Assembly (NCBI GenBank): GCA_963696645.1
Contig: CAVOKY010000008.1
Coordinates: 744,001 to 808,000, forward strand
Origin: JAMXLO01 sp963696645
GTDB taxonomy: Bacteria; Pseudomonadota; Alphaproteobacteria; Acetobacterales; Acetobacteraceae
Length of the DNA stretch: 64,000 nucleotides
Direction: 5' to 3'
The position numbers were made by a program, and so were the translations under genes. The notes under the pieces are model-generated. The model did not search any database, was not told the origin of the DNA, and saw only the letters and a program-made list of their open reading frames with translations. Positions 16,936 to 24,466 of this stretch are shown one piece after another; positions within the stretch are counted from its first letter, which is position 1, and the number at the start of each line of letters is the position of its first letter.

Positions 16936-17768
16936 CGGTGGAGCAGAAGGTCATCATCGGACCGGTCAGCGACCTGCCGTTCCCGGAACTCCGCGCCGGA
17001 AATCTCGGTGTACGCATCGCGATCAATGCTGCTGAAATCGATGCCGTGCAGGCACTCCGCTACCGGGTATTCTACCAGGAGATGGGTGCGCGGGCCGATG
17101 CCTTGACAGCCGCCCGCCGCCGCGACCGTGACGCGTTCGATGCGGTGGCGGACCACCTGCTGGTGGTGGACCACGCAATCGGCCCGGGTCCGGAAGGTGT
17201 GGTCGGCACCTATCGGTTGATTCAACGGGAAGCCGCAGCGAAACTCGGCCAGTTCTACTCGGCTGACGAGTACGACATCACGCCGATCATGAATTTTCCG
17301 GGTCGCATTCTTGAACTTGGCCGATCCTGCGTTGACGAAGCATACCGCGGCCGCGTTGCCATGCAGTTACTATGGCGCGGCATCGCCGCCTACGTGTTCC
17401 GCTATCAGATCGATCTGATGTTCGGCTGCGCCAGCCTGCATGGCACCGATCCGGACGCGCTGGCGGCGGATCTGACGTATCTCTACTACAATCATCTTGC
17501 GCCTCCCGCGGTGCGGCCGCGCGCCGTGCCGCATCGTTACATCGACATGCGCCGCATGCCGCCGCAGCTGATCGATTCGAGACGTGTGCAGGGCCAATTG
17601 CCGCCGTTGATCAAGGGCTACCTGCGACTGGGTGGGTTTGTCGGCGATGGTGCGGTGATCGATCGGCAGTTCAACACCACCGATGTTGCGGTAGTGGTGA
17701 AGACCGACCTCGTCACGGATAAATACTATCGCCACTACGAGCGCCAGCTGCGCGACGCGCTCGACTGA
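16932..17768 (+). CDS. olsB: L-ornithine N-alpha-acyltransferase OlsB-like
   Basis: The 278-residue acyltransferase of the GNAT-like hemolysin/OlsB family (PF13444) has AVQALRYRVFYQEMGA, GTYRLIQREAAAKLGQFYSA, and ILELGRSCVDEAYRGRVAMQ with LFGCASLHGTDPDALA. OlsB transfers a 3-hydroxyacyl chain from acyl-ACP to ornithine, the first step of phosphate-free ornithine lipids at the inner membrane. No OlsA is adjacent. The 4-base overlap with the fur-type gene implies joint expression, possibly linking membrane lipid composition to metal status. Confidence 0.85.
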   Translation: MTVEQKVIIGPVSDLPFPELRAGNLGVRIAINAAEIDAVQALRYRVFYQEMGARADALTAARRRDRDAFDAVADHLLVVDHAIGPGPEGVVGTYRLIQREAAAKLGQFYSADEYDITPIMNFPGRILELGRSCVDEAYRGRVAMQLLWRGIAAYVFRYQIDLMFGCASLHGTDPDALAADLTYLYYNHLAPPAVRPRAVPHRYIDMRRMPPQLIDSRRVQGQLPPLIKGYLRLGGFVGDGAVIDRQFNTTDVAVVVKTDLVTDKYYRHYERQLRDALD

Positions 17769-17815
17769 GTGTCCGCAACCGGCAGGCTGGTCGGCCCCGC
17801 ATGCGCGGAGTTGCG

Positions 17816-19321
17816 CTACTTTGAAACCACGCGGAAGCCCCGCCTGCGCGCACGCGGCGAAGCCTCGGCCGGCAGTTCCAATGGCAGCAGCGGCGCATGG
17901 TCGCGGCTGCCATTGCCGACGGTGTCGGCATCCTCGACCTCGGCCTCGGGAATGTCACGCCGGCCCAGATAATTCGCCGCCAGATGCCGGAACGTATAGT
18001 CCAGCAGCGACGTGGCACTGGCCACCGCGGGATCGCCTTCCACAGCGCCGGCGGGCCCGAAGCGAGTGAAGGTGAACGCCTCGACGTAAGCCTCAAGTGG
18101 CACGCCATGTTGCAAGCCCAGGCTGACGGCGACCGCGAAATTGTCCATCAGGCCGCGAAATGCCGCGCCTTCCTTGTGCAATGCAACGAACACTTCGCCC
18201 AGCGTGCCGTCGTCATACTCGCCGGTGCGAAGATACAGGCGGTGACCACCAACCGCGGCCTTCTGGGTGTAGCCCGCACGCCGCGCAGGCAGTTCGCGCC
18301 TGCGCGGCGGATGCGCGGGCTTGCGCTGCTGTTCGGGTCGCGCAGGCATGGCGTGGACGAACCGAGCCACCGTGTCGTGGATCGCCGCATGCGCGGCGGC
18401 GCCGGCGATCGGCAGCGGATCACCCCCGGCGAGAAGTTCCGCCAATGCTGCCTCCGCGGTGACACCTTTCGCCGCAAGCCACGCCCGCGCGGCGCGGCTC
18501 AGGCCGCCTGCCTCGCCGAGCGGCGAGAACGCCGGCGCAATGCCGCCGGTCTCCACCCCAAGCAGTGCGTCCGCCGGTCCCGCTTCGGCAATCGCTGTCA
18601 GTGCGTTGTGCCGCAATCCATCCACTGTGCCTGCGGCGTGGCGTGCGGCACGGGCCGCTTCGGCAAGGCCGGGGAGCGGTGCGTCGGGGGGCGGCATCGG
18701 CCAGTCGAGCCTCGCCGGTGTGACCGCCCCGAACAGCCTGGCAAGCGTGCCGGAAGCGGCCTCGGCCCGCCCACGCAGAATGGCGGCGAGTGCTCCGGAT
18801 ACCGCAAGCGACGCATCGGACCCGTAGTCGATGCCAAGCATGGACAGCAGGCCGGCCAGATCGGACACGCTAACCGCCAGCCGAGTGGCTGATGGGGCGG
18901 CGAGGGTCAGCGCGGTAACCGCGGTCTCCACCGCTTCGGCGAACGCGGGCGCATCGAAGCCGGTGACGGCGTCATGGAAGGACGTCAGTTTCAACACGAA
19001 GCCAGGCACCGGTCCGGATTGGCCATGCCAGACCGGGCCGGCGGGTGCGCCGTGTCGCAGCAGCAGCAGGCGATGCAGCCGCTCCGCCAGGGGCGTTTCC
19101 AGGCCGGACCGCAGCGCCCGCTCGGCCACCGGACGGATCCAGGCATCGGCCGCGCTAGCCAGCGAGACCGGCCCATCGCCCGGCGCCAACTCCGCCAGCG
19201 CAGAGGCGGCCGCGTCGTCCCACGCTGCGGGCAGCGTCACCTGCCGCGCCGGTGCGTCGGGGTCCGCACCCGCCATAACACGACGCATCCGTACGCCCTG
19301 CCAGGTCCGGTTTGATTTCAT
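17816..19321 (-). CDS. TSCPD-domain protein related to class II ribonucleotide reductase
   Basis: The 501-residue protein's C-terminal 170 residues resemble the end of B12-dependent ribonucleotide reductase (NrdJ): GGHRLYLRTGEYDDGTLGEV, FVALHKEGAAFRGLMDNFAV and GVPLEAYVEAFTFTRFGP. The N-terminal two thirds are Ala-rich and lack the catalytic barrel cysteines and B12-binding features expected of a working reductase. It is therefore probably a reductase-derived paralogue of unknown role. ATG 19321 is chosen because upstream in-frame sequence looks non-coding. It is convergent with olsB and divergent from the NDUFA12-mlaD operon. Confidence 0.7.
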   Translation of the reverse strand: MKSNRTWQGVRMRRVMAGADPDAPARQVTLPAAWDDAAASALAELAPGDGPVSLASAADAWIRPVAERALRSGLETPLAERLHRLLLLRHGAPAGPVWHGQSGPVPGFVLKLTSFHDAVTGFDAPAFAEAVETAVTALTLAAPSATRLAVSVSDLAGLLSMLGIDYGSDASLAVSGALAAILRGRAEAASGTLARLFGAVTPARLDWPMPPPDAPLPGLAEAARAARHAAGTVDGLRHNALTAIAEAGPADALLGVETGGIAPAFSPLGEAGGLSRAARAWLAAKGVTAEAALAELLAGGDPLPIAGAAAHAAIHDTVARFVHAMPARPEQQRKPAHPPRRRELPARRAGYTQKAAVGGHRLYLRTGEYDDGTLGEVFVALHKEGAAFRGLMDNFAVAVSLGLQHGVPLEAYVEAFTFTRFGPAGAVEGDPAVASATSLLDYTFRHLAANYLGRRDIPEAEVEDADTVGNGSRDHAPLLPLELPAEASPRARRRGFRVVSK

Positions 19322-19463
19322 GCCGGTTATGCTAGGGCCGCCATCGCGACTCGGAAAGCCTATTTTGCGTCGAACACAGGGAATGACCACAAAATCCTGT
19401 GGATGACGGATCGCTTCACAGCGCCGGTGGACCGGACTCCCAGAGCTTCGTATACCGCGCGAC

Positions 19464-19817
19464 ATGAACCTTGGCACTTGGCTGTTCACGCTGATCAAGG
19501 GCAGGCGCGTCGGCGCCGACGCCTACGGCAACGCCTACTACGAGGAGCGGCGTCCCCGTGCCGGCTACCGTATTCGGCGCTGGGTGACCTACCCCGGTCC
19601 GCCGGAGGCTTCACGCGTGCCACCGGAGTGGCATGCCTGGCTGCACTACACGACCAATGAACCGCTGGTGGAGCGGCCACGATGGTCGTGGGAAAAAACC
19701 CACGAGCCGAATCTGACCGGCACGCCGGCAAGCTACCGACCACCTGGCCATGACTACGAAGGTGGGCACCGCGGCCGCGCCACCGGTGATTACGAATCCT
19801 GGACCCCAGACAACTGA
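19464..19817 (+). CDS. NADH:ubiquinone oxidoreductase accessory subunit, NDUFA12 family
   Basis: The 117-residue homologue of the mitochondrial B17.2/NDUFA12 subunit, found with alphaproteobacterial complex I, has GTWLFTLIKGRRVGADAYGN, YYEERRPRAGYRIRRWVTYP and PPEWHAWLHYTTNEPL. It is peripheral on the cytoplasmic arm of complex I. It leads the operon NDUFA12-mlaD-73 aa-DUF2155, an arrangement widely kept in alphaproteobacteria. Confidence 0.93.
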   Translation: MNLGTWLFTLIKGRRVGADAYGNAYYEERRPRAGYRIRRWVTYPGPPEASRVPPEWHAWLHYTTNEPLVERPRWSWEKTHEPNLTGTPASYRPPGHDYEGGHRGRATGDYESWTPDN

Positions 19818-19827
19818 GACCGCAACC

Positions 19828-20340
19828 ATGAACCGTCGCAGCATCGCCGAGGTGCTGGTCGGCGCGGTCGTACTGCTCGTGGCAGCAGGCTTCCTCGCCT
19901 ATGCTGTTGCACATTCGGGCCGCAGTACCGCATCCGGCTACACGCTCTATGCCAAATTCGACCACATCGACGGGCTCGGCGTGGGCGCCGATGTGCGGCT
20001 GGCGGGGGTCAAGGTCGGCAGCGTCGAGCAGGAGCACATCGATCCGCAGACCTTCCGGGCGGTAGTGGCGCTGACCGTGCGGGACGACATCAAGCTGCCC
20101 AAGGACAGCGCAGCAATTGTTACCAGCGAGAGCCTGCTGGGCGGCAAATACCTGTCGTTGCAGCCCGGTGGCGATGAGACGGTGTTGCAGCCGGGGCAGA
20201 CCATCACCATTACCCAATCCTCGGTGAGTCTCGAGGAACTCTTGGGCAAGTTCATTTTCAGCATGACCAACGTCCAGAAGCCCGGGCAACCCGCCGCCGG
20301 CAATCCCGGCGAGGCGCAACCCGGGGCTGCCAAGCCATGA
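19828..20340 (+). CDS. mlaD: Outer membrane lipid asymmetry protein MlaD
   Basis: The 170-residue MCE-domain protein has one N-terminal membrane anchor (IAEVLVGAVVLLVAAGFLAY) and a periplasmic MCE domain (YTLYAKFDHIDGLGVGADVR, LAGVKVGSVEQEHIDP, ESLLGGKYLSLQPGG). MlaD hexamers shuttle phospholipids between MlaC and the MlaFE ABC transporter. Start ATG 19828 gives a clean anchor. The stop overlaps the next start (ATGA). Confidence 0.92.
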   Translation: MNRRSIAEVLVGAVVLLVAAGFLAYAVAHSGRSTASGYTLYAKFDHIDGLGVGADVRLAGVKVGSVEQEHIDPQTFRAVVALTVRDDIKLPKDSAAIVTSESLLGGKYLSLQPGGDETVLQPGQTITITQSSVSLEELLGKFIFSMTNVQKPGQPAAGNPGEAQPGAAKP

Positions 20341-20558
20341 TCCCGCCACCTCCCACCGTCTGGCCGCAGTCCGATGGCGCTCCGGTGTCCTGCCGCGAGA
20401 AGCTCCGCATGCTGGCGGAGAACCACGCCGAACTCGCACAGGCCTTGCAGGACGCGTTCGAGGACGCCGTGCTGATGGGTGTCGACGAGACGGCGATGCG
20501 GCGGATCCTCGCCGGCATGGTGGAGGGCCTGGAATCGCCAAAGCTTTCCGGCCGATGA
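20337..20558 (+). CDS. Small conserved hypothetical protein (73 aa)
   Basis: It starts inside the mlaD stop (ATGA) and its stop overlaps the DUF2155 start, so it is translated within the operon. Residues about 18-50 (SCREKLRMLAENHAELAQAL and onward) are predicted helical and amphipathic; no membrane segment or signal peptide is present. I do not recognise the family. Its fixed place between mlaD and DUF2155 suggests a link to envelope lipid transport or complex I. Confidence 0.75.
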   Translation: MIPPPPTVWPQSDGAPVSCREKLRMLAENHAELAQALQDAFEDAVLMGVDETAMRRILAGMVEGLESPKLSGR

Positions 20559-21136
20559 GGCAGGCGTTCGGCATGCTGGCGGCGATCGTGTTCCCGGTCG
20601 CCGCTCTCGGTCAGTCAATGGCGCCGATCACCGCCACGCCGCTGATGCCGCCATCGGTGCAGTACCCATCGCCGCAGCAGCCCCCACAGGTAATGCAGCA
20701 GGTTCAACCGATGCCCCAGCCGAGCCCGTCGGCGCCGCAGCAGGGCGCGCAGGCCCCGGGGCAGGGACAACAGGCGACGCAGCCGCCGGTGGATCAGACA
20801 CAGTCCGAGCCCCCCGCCGCGCCGCAGCCGATGCATCTTACCTGGCTGCCGGAAACCGGCGCGACTCTGCAGGTACTCGACAAGGTGAATGCACTGAGTT
20901 CGACGCTGACCATCAAGGTCGGGCAGCAGGCACAGTTCGGCTCGTTGAACATCCAGGTGCAGGCCTGCGATGTCCATCCGCCGGACCAGCCGCGGGATTC
21001 CGCTGCCTATCTGACGATCGCCGATAGTCACCCCGATGAGCCGGGCTTCCACGGCTGGATGTTGGCGAACGACCCGTCGTTGTCGATGTTGCAGCACCCG
21101 CTCTACGACGTGCGCGTCATCGGCTGCCAGACGTAG
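20555..21136 (+). CDS. DUF2155 periplasmic protein
   Basis: The 193-residue protein has a signal peptide (MRQAFGMLAAIVFPVAALGQ), a Pro/Gln-rich linker (about residues 30-90), and a C-terminal DUF2155 domain: LTWLPETGATLQVLDKVNAL, LTIKVGQQAQFGSLNIQVQA and FHGWMLANDPSLSMLQHPLY, ending in a Cys near the C-terminus. The function is unknown. It closes the NDUFA12-mlaD operon, and otsB starts 3 bases after its stop. Confidence 0.88.
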   Translation: MRQAFGMLAAIVFPVAALGQSMAPITATPLMPPSVQYPSPQQPPQVMQQVQPMPQPSPSAPQQGAQAPGQGQQATQPPVDQTQSEPPAAPQPMHLTWLPETGATLQVLDKVNALSSTLTIKVGQQAQFGSLNIQVQACDVHPPDQPRDSAAYLTIADSHPDEPGFHGWMLANDPSLSMLQHPLYDVRVIGCQT

Positions 21137-21139
21137 CGA

Positions 21140-21880
21140 ATGACACCTGCACTGCCGCCACTGGAGCGGGCCGCGTTGCTGCTCGATCTGGACGGTACAT
21201 TGCTCGACATCGCGCCAACGCCCGACACGGTGGTCGTGCCACCGGGATTGCACGATGTATTGGTCGATTTGCGACGGCTGTTGGGCGATGCCTTGGCGGT
21301 AGTCACCGGCAGGCCGGTCGAAACGGTTGATGCGCTGCTGGGCGATTCGGTGTTCGCGGTCGCGGGCGAACATGGCGGCGCGATCCGCCATGCGCCTGGG
21401 CAGATGCTGGAACGACCGCGACTGCCCGTGCCACCGGACGCATGGCTGGCCGAGGTGGCACGCCTTGCCGCGACGCAGCCTGGTGCGTTGCTGGAACGCA
21501 AGGCGCGTGGCTTCGCGCTGCACTACCGCGCGGTGCCGTCGGCAGGGCCGATGCTACGCGACAGGCTGACTACTCTGCTGCAAGGATCCGTCGATTTCGA
21601 ATTGCTGTCCGGCCACATGATCTGGGAGGTGCGCCCGCGCGGCGTGGACAAGGGCAAGGCGGTTGTTGGCCTGATGGAACGCCCGCCGTTTCAGCATCGA
21701 CTGCCGGTGTTCATCGGCGATGACGTGACTGATGAGGACGGCATCACAGCCGCAGTCGCTGCGGGCGGCGTGGGACTGCGCGTGCCGGAAATCTTTGGTG
21801 ACGCGGCCGGCGTGCGTGCCTGGTTGCGGCGAAGCGTATCGACCGGCCGATGGGCGGAGCCGGACCATGCAGCTCACTGA
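21140..21880 (+). CDS. otsB: Trehalose-phosphatase OtsB
   Basis: The 246-residue HAD-superfamily phosphatase has LLLDLDGTLLDIAPTPD (nucleophile DxD), VVTGRPVETVDALLG, GEHGGAIRHAPG, RPRGVDKGKAV and FIGDDVTDEDGI. It removes phosphate from trehalose 6-phosphate to make the osmoprotectant trehalose. OtsA is not in the window. Its last codons overlap the start of the following HAD gene. Confidence 0.92.
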   Translation: MTPALPPLERAALLLDLDGTLLDIAPTPDTVVVPPGLHDVLVDLRRLLGDALAVVTGRPVETVDALLGDSVFAVAGEHGGAIRHAPGQMLERPRLPVPPDAWLAEVARLAATQPGALLERKARGFALHYRAVPSAGPMLRDRLTTLLQGSVDFELLSGHMIWEVRPRGVDKGKAVVGLMERPPFQHRLPVFIGDDVTDEDGITAAVAAGGVGLRVPEIFGDAAGVRAWLRRSVSTGRWAEPDHAAH

Positions 21881-22593
21881 CTTCGGCGTTCTGACGTTCG
21901 ATTGCTACGGCACGTTGATAGACTGGGAAAGCGGCATCGTCCTGGCACTCCAACAGCTGCTGTCGCGTGCTGGACAATCGCTGTCGCGCGATGCCGTGCT
22001 CACGGCGTTCGGCCAGCATGAAACGCGGCTCGAACGCAGACACCCGGCCACGCGGTACAGCGAGCTGCTCGCTCGGGTACATGATGAACTTGCGCGGACC
22101 TGGGGTATCGCGCCCGACGCAGCGGAAAACCGCCGGTTCGGTGCGTCCGTCGGGGATTGGCCCGCGTTTGCCGACACCGTCGCGTCGCTGCGGTATCTGC
22201 AACAGGTACTACAAGCTGGTGATTCTCTCAAACGTCGATCGCGACAGCTTTCGTGCGACCAGCCCGCGGCTTGGCGTCACGTTCGATGCGATCTATACGG
22301 CCGAGGATATCGGTTCCTACAAGCCCGATCCGCGCAACTTCGCCTATCTGGTCGAGCATCTGGCGGCGATGGGAATCGATGCGTCGACGATTCTGCACAC
22401 CGCGCAGAGCCTGTTCCACGACCACGCTCCGGCGAATGCCGCGGGGCTTGCATCGGCATGGATCGATCGGCGCCACAATTCGTCGGGCTGGGGTGCCACC
22501 GAGGCGCCGCCCGCAAACGTGCGTTACGATTTCCGCTTCACCAGTCTGGCCGAGATGGCGGACGCGCATCGGGCGGCGCTGCGCACGACGTAA
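21867..22593 (+). pseudogene. Haloacid dehalogenase type II-like HAD hydrolase, frameshifted
   Basis: The first frame has FGVLTFDCYGTLIDWESGIV (nucleophile Asp) and helical cap sequence. The second has KLVILSNVDRDSF (motif II), AEDIGSYKPDPRNF (motif III Lys) and LHTAQSLFHDHAPANAAGL (motif IV). Dropping one G of the GG at 22205-22206 joins them as RYLQQYYKLVILSNVDR, which is what the family has. The enzyme would hydrolyse 2-haloacids or a phosphorylated metabolite. It overlaps otsB by 14 bases. Pseudogene or one-base error. Confidence 0.8.
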
Positions 22594-22620
22594 CTGCCAT
22601 CGGTGGTACGGAATTGTATT

Positions 22621-22655
22621 GTCATTGCGAGGAGCGCAGCGACGCGGCAATCTCC
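22621..22655. repeat. Dispersed repeat, CATTGCGA...GCAATCTCC family
   Basis: GTCATTGCGAGGAGCGCAGC followed by GACGCGGCAATCTCC lies in the convergent gap between the HAD gene and ilvA. It is related to copies at 13505-13550 and 40896-40925. The outer ends can pair. Similar repeats are scattered in many proteobacterial genomes. Confidence 0.6.
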
Positions 22656-22699
22656 TGCCGCATCACGGCATTCCTTGCCATAACAGCCATGAGTTCGGG

Positions 22700-23896
22700 C
22701 TAAATCCGCCGCACGATGTAGGAGTTCTCCAGGGCTTCCAGAATCACATCGGCATGCAACGAATCGCGTGCCTCTACCATCACCTCCAACTCCGCTGCCT
22801 GCACCGACGAAGCGGCGAACAGGCGCTGATGCGATACCTCGATGATATTGCCGCCCGAATTCCCGATCTTGCCGGCGATGTCGGCAAGCACGCCAGGCCG
22901 ATCCGGTATCTGCAGATGCAACCGCAGCAGCCGGCCGTCGCGCAGCAGGTTCCGCAGCAACACATTCGACAGAATACGCGCATCGATGTTGCCGCCGGTG
23001 ATCGCAATACCCACCCGTCGCCCACGGAAGTGCTCGGTGTACGCCAGCAGTGCGGCAACGCCAGCGGCGCCGGCACCCTCCGCGACCACCTTGGCGCCTT
23101 CCGCCAGCAGGCCGACGGCTTCCTCGATGGTATGTTCCGGCACCACCAGAACTTCCACACCGAGCTCACGAATGACAGCCAGAGGGCGCTCGCCGACGTC
23201 GCGCACCGCGATGCCCTCGGCGATGGTAGCACCACCGACGGAAACCGTTTCGCCCGCAAGCCGCTGCGCCATGGCGGAATACGCCGCGACCTCGACGCCG
23301 TACACCGTAATCCCCGGCCTCATCGCCTTCGCTGCGACGGCACAGCCGGCCAACAGGCCACCGCCGCCCACGGGAATCACCAGCATATCGAGGTCAGGCG
23401 CATCCTCCAGCAATTCCATCGCCAGCGTGCCCTGACCGGCCATCACGCTGACATCGTCGTACGGATGCACGAAGACCAGGCCACTCCCGGCCGCCAGTTC
23501 CTCCGCATGCGCCGCCGCCTCGGCGAGCGTCTCGCCGTACAGTACGACACGCGCACCCCACGCGGCGGTGCGCGTCACCTTGGTCGCCGGAGTGAACTTC
23601 GGCATTACGATGGTGGCGACGACGTTGCTCAGACTGGCGTGCCGCGCCACCGCCTGCGCGTGATTGCCGGCCGACATCGCGATCACCCCACGTTCGCGTT
23701 CCGTATCGGTCAGCAATGACAGCCGGTTCGCCGCGCCGCGTTCCTTGAAGGCGCCGGTGACCTGGAGATTGTCGAGCTTCAGCACCACATCGGCGCCGGT
23801 GGCACGCGATACCGCATCGCTCGGCAGCGATGGCGTGCGCAACACGCGGCCGGCGATGCGTTGGCCCGCCGCCTGCACGTCGGCAAATTGCAGCAC
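22700..23896 (-). CDS. ilvA: Threonine ammonia-lyase
   Basis: The 398-residue PLP enzyme deaminates threonine to 2-oxobutanoate. The PLP lysine lies in KLDNLQVTGAFKERGA, the phosphate loop is PVGGGGLLAG, and AGNHAQAVA is also present. A C-terminal ACT domain (LQIPDRPGVLADIAGKIGNS, GGNIIEVSHQRLF) suggests allosteric control, as in short-form ilvA/tdcB hybrids. GTG 23896 is preferred: it starts one base after the greA stop, whereas the longer frame runs deep into greA. It is co-transcribed with greA. Confidence 0.9.
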   Translation of the reverse strand: MLQFADVQAAGQRIAGRVLRTPSLPSDAVSRATGADVVLKLDNLQVTGAFKERGAANRLSLLTDTERERGVIAMSAGNHAQAVARHASLSNVVATIVMPKFTPATKVTRTAAWGARVVLYGETLAEAAAHAEELAAGSGLVFVHPYDDVSVMAGQGTLAMELLEDAPDLDMLVIPVGGGGLLAGCAVAAKAMRPGITVYGVEVAAYSAMAQRLAGETVSVGGATIAEGIAVRDVGERPLAVIRELGVEVLVVPEHTIEEAVGLLAEGAKVVAEGAGAAGVAALLAYTEHFRGRRVGIAITGGNIDARILSNVLLRNLLRDGRLLRLHLQIPDRPGVLADIAGKIGNSGGNIIEVSHQRLFAASSVQAAELEVMVEARDSLHADVILEALENSYIVRRI

Positions 23897-23897
23897 G

Positions 23898-24371
23898 TCA
23901 GATGAACTTGATGCCGAGAATCTCGTAGGAACGATCGCCGCCGGGAGCCGGAACGGCAACGGTGTCACCCACCTTCTTGCCGATCAACGCCTTGGCCAGT
24001 GGCGAAGACAGCGACAGCCGGCCGATCTTGATATCGGCCTCATGCACGCCGACGATCTGGTAGGTGGCTTCCTTCTCCGTCTCCTCATCGACCAGCCAGA
24101 CGTGTGCGCCGAACATCACATGCTCGCCGGACAGCGACGACGGATCGATCACCTCCGCCGAACCCACGATTTCCTCGAGCTCGGCGATGCGGCCTTCGAT
24201 GAAGGACTGACGTTCTCGCGCGGCATGGTATTCGGCGTTCTCGGACAGATCGCCGTGAGTGCGCGCTTCCGCAATCTGCCGAATGATCGACGGACGCTCG
24301 ACCGCCTTGAGCTGACGGAGCTCATCTTCCAGGCGCTGTAGACCAGGGCCGGTCATCGGGAACTTCTGCAC
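23898..24371 (-). CDS. greA: Transcription elongation factor GreA
   Basis: The 157-residue factor rescues backtracked RNA polymerase by stimulating transcript cleavage. The N-terminal coiled coil includes the acidic tip EARTHGDLSENAEYHAARE. The C-terminal domain has SPLAKALIGKKVGDTVAVPA. GTG 24371 (MQKFPMT) is chosen because AAGGA lies at the right distance and it gives the usual length; GTG 24398 would add 9 residues. Confidence 0.95.
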   Translation of the reverse strand: MQKFPMTGPGLQRLEDELRQLKAVERPSIIRQIAEARTHGDLSENAEYHAARERQSFIEGRIAELEEIVGSAEVIDPSSLSGEHVMFGAHVWLVDEETEKEATYQIVGVHEADIKIGRLSLSSPLAKALIGKKVGDTVAVPAPGGDRSYEILGIKFI

Positions 24372-24466
24372 CAGGGGGTCCTTCGATGCTTCGAACACGG
24401 TCAGGCGATAGGCTTTCGGCCAAACGCAAGCGCCGCGGCAGACCGGCGCCTGGCCGCGACGAAGGT

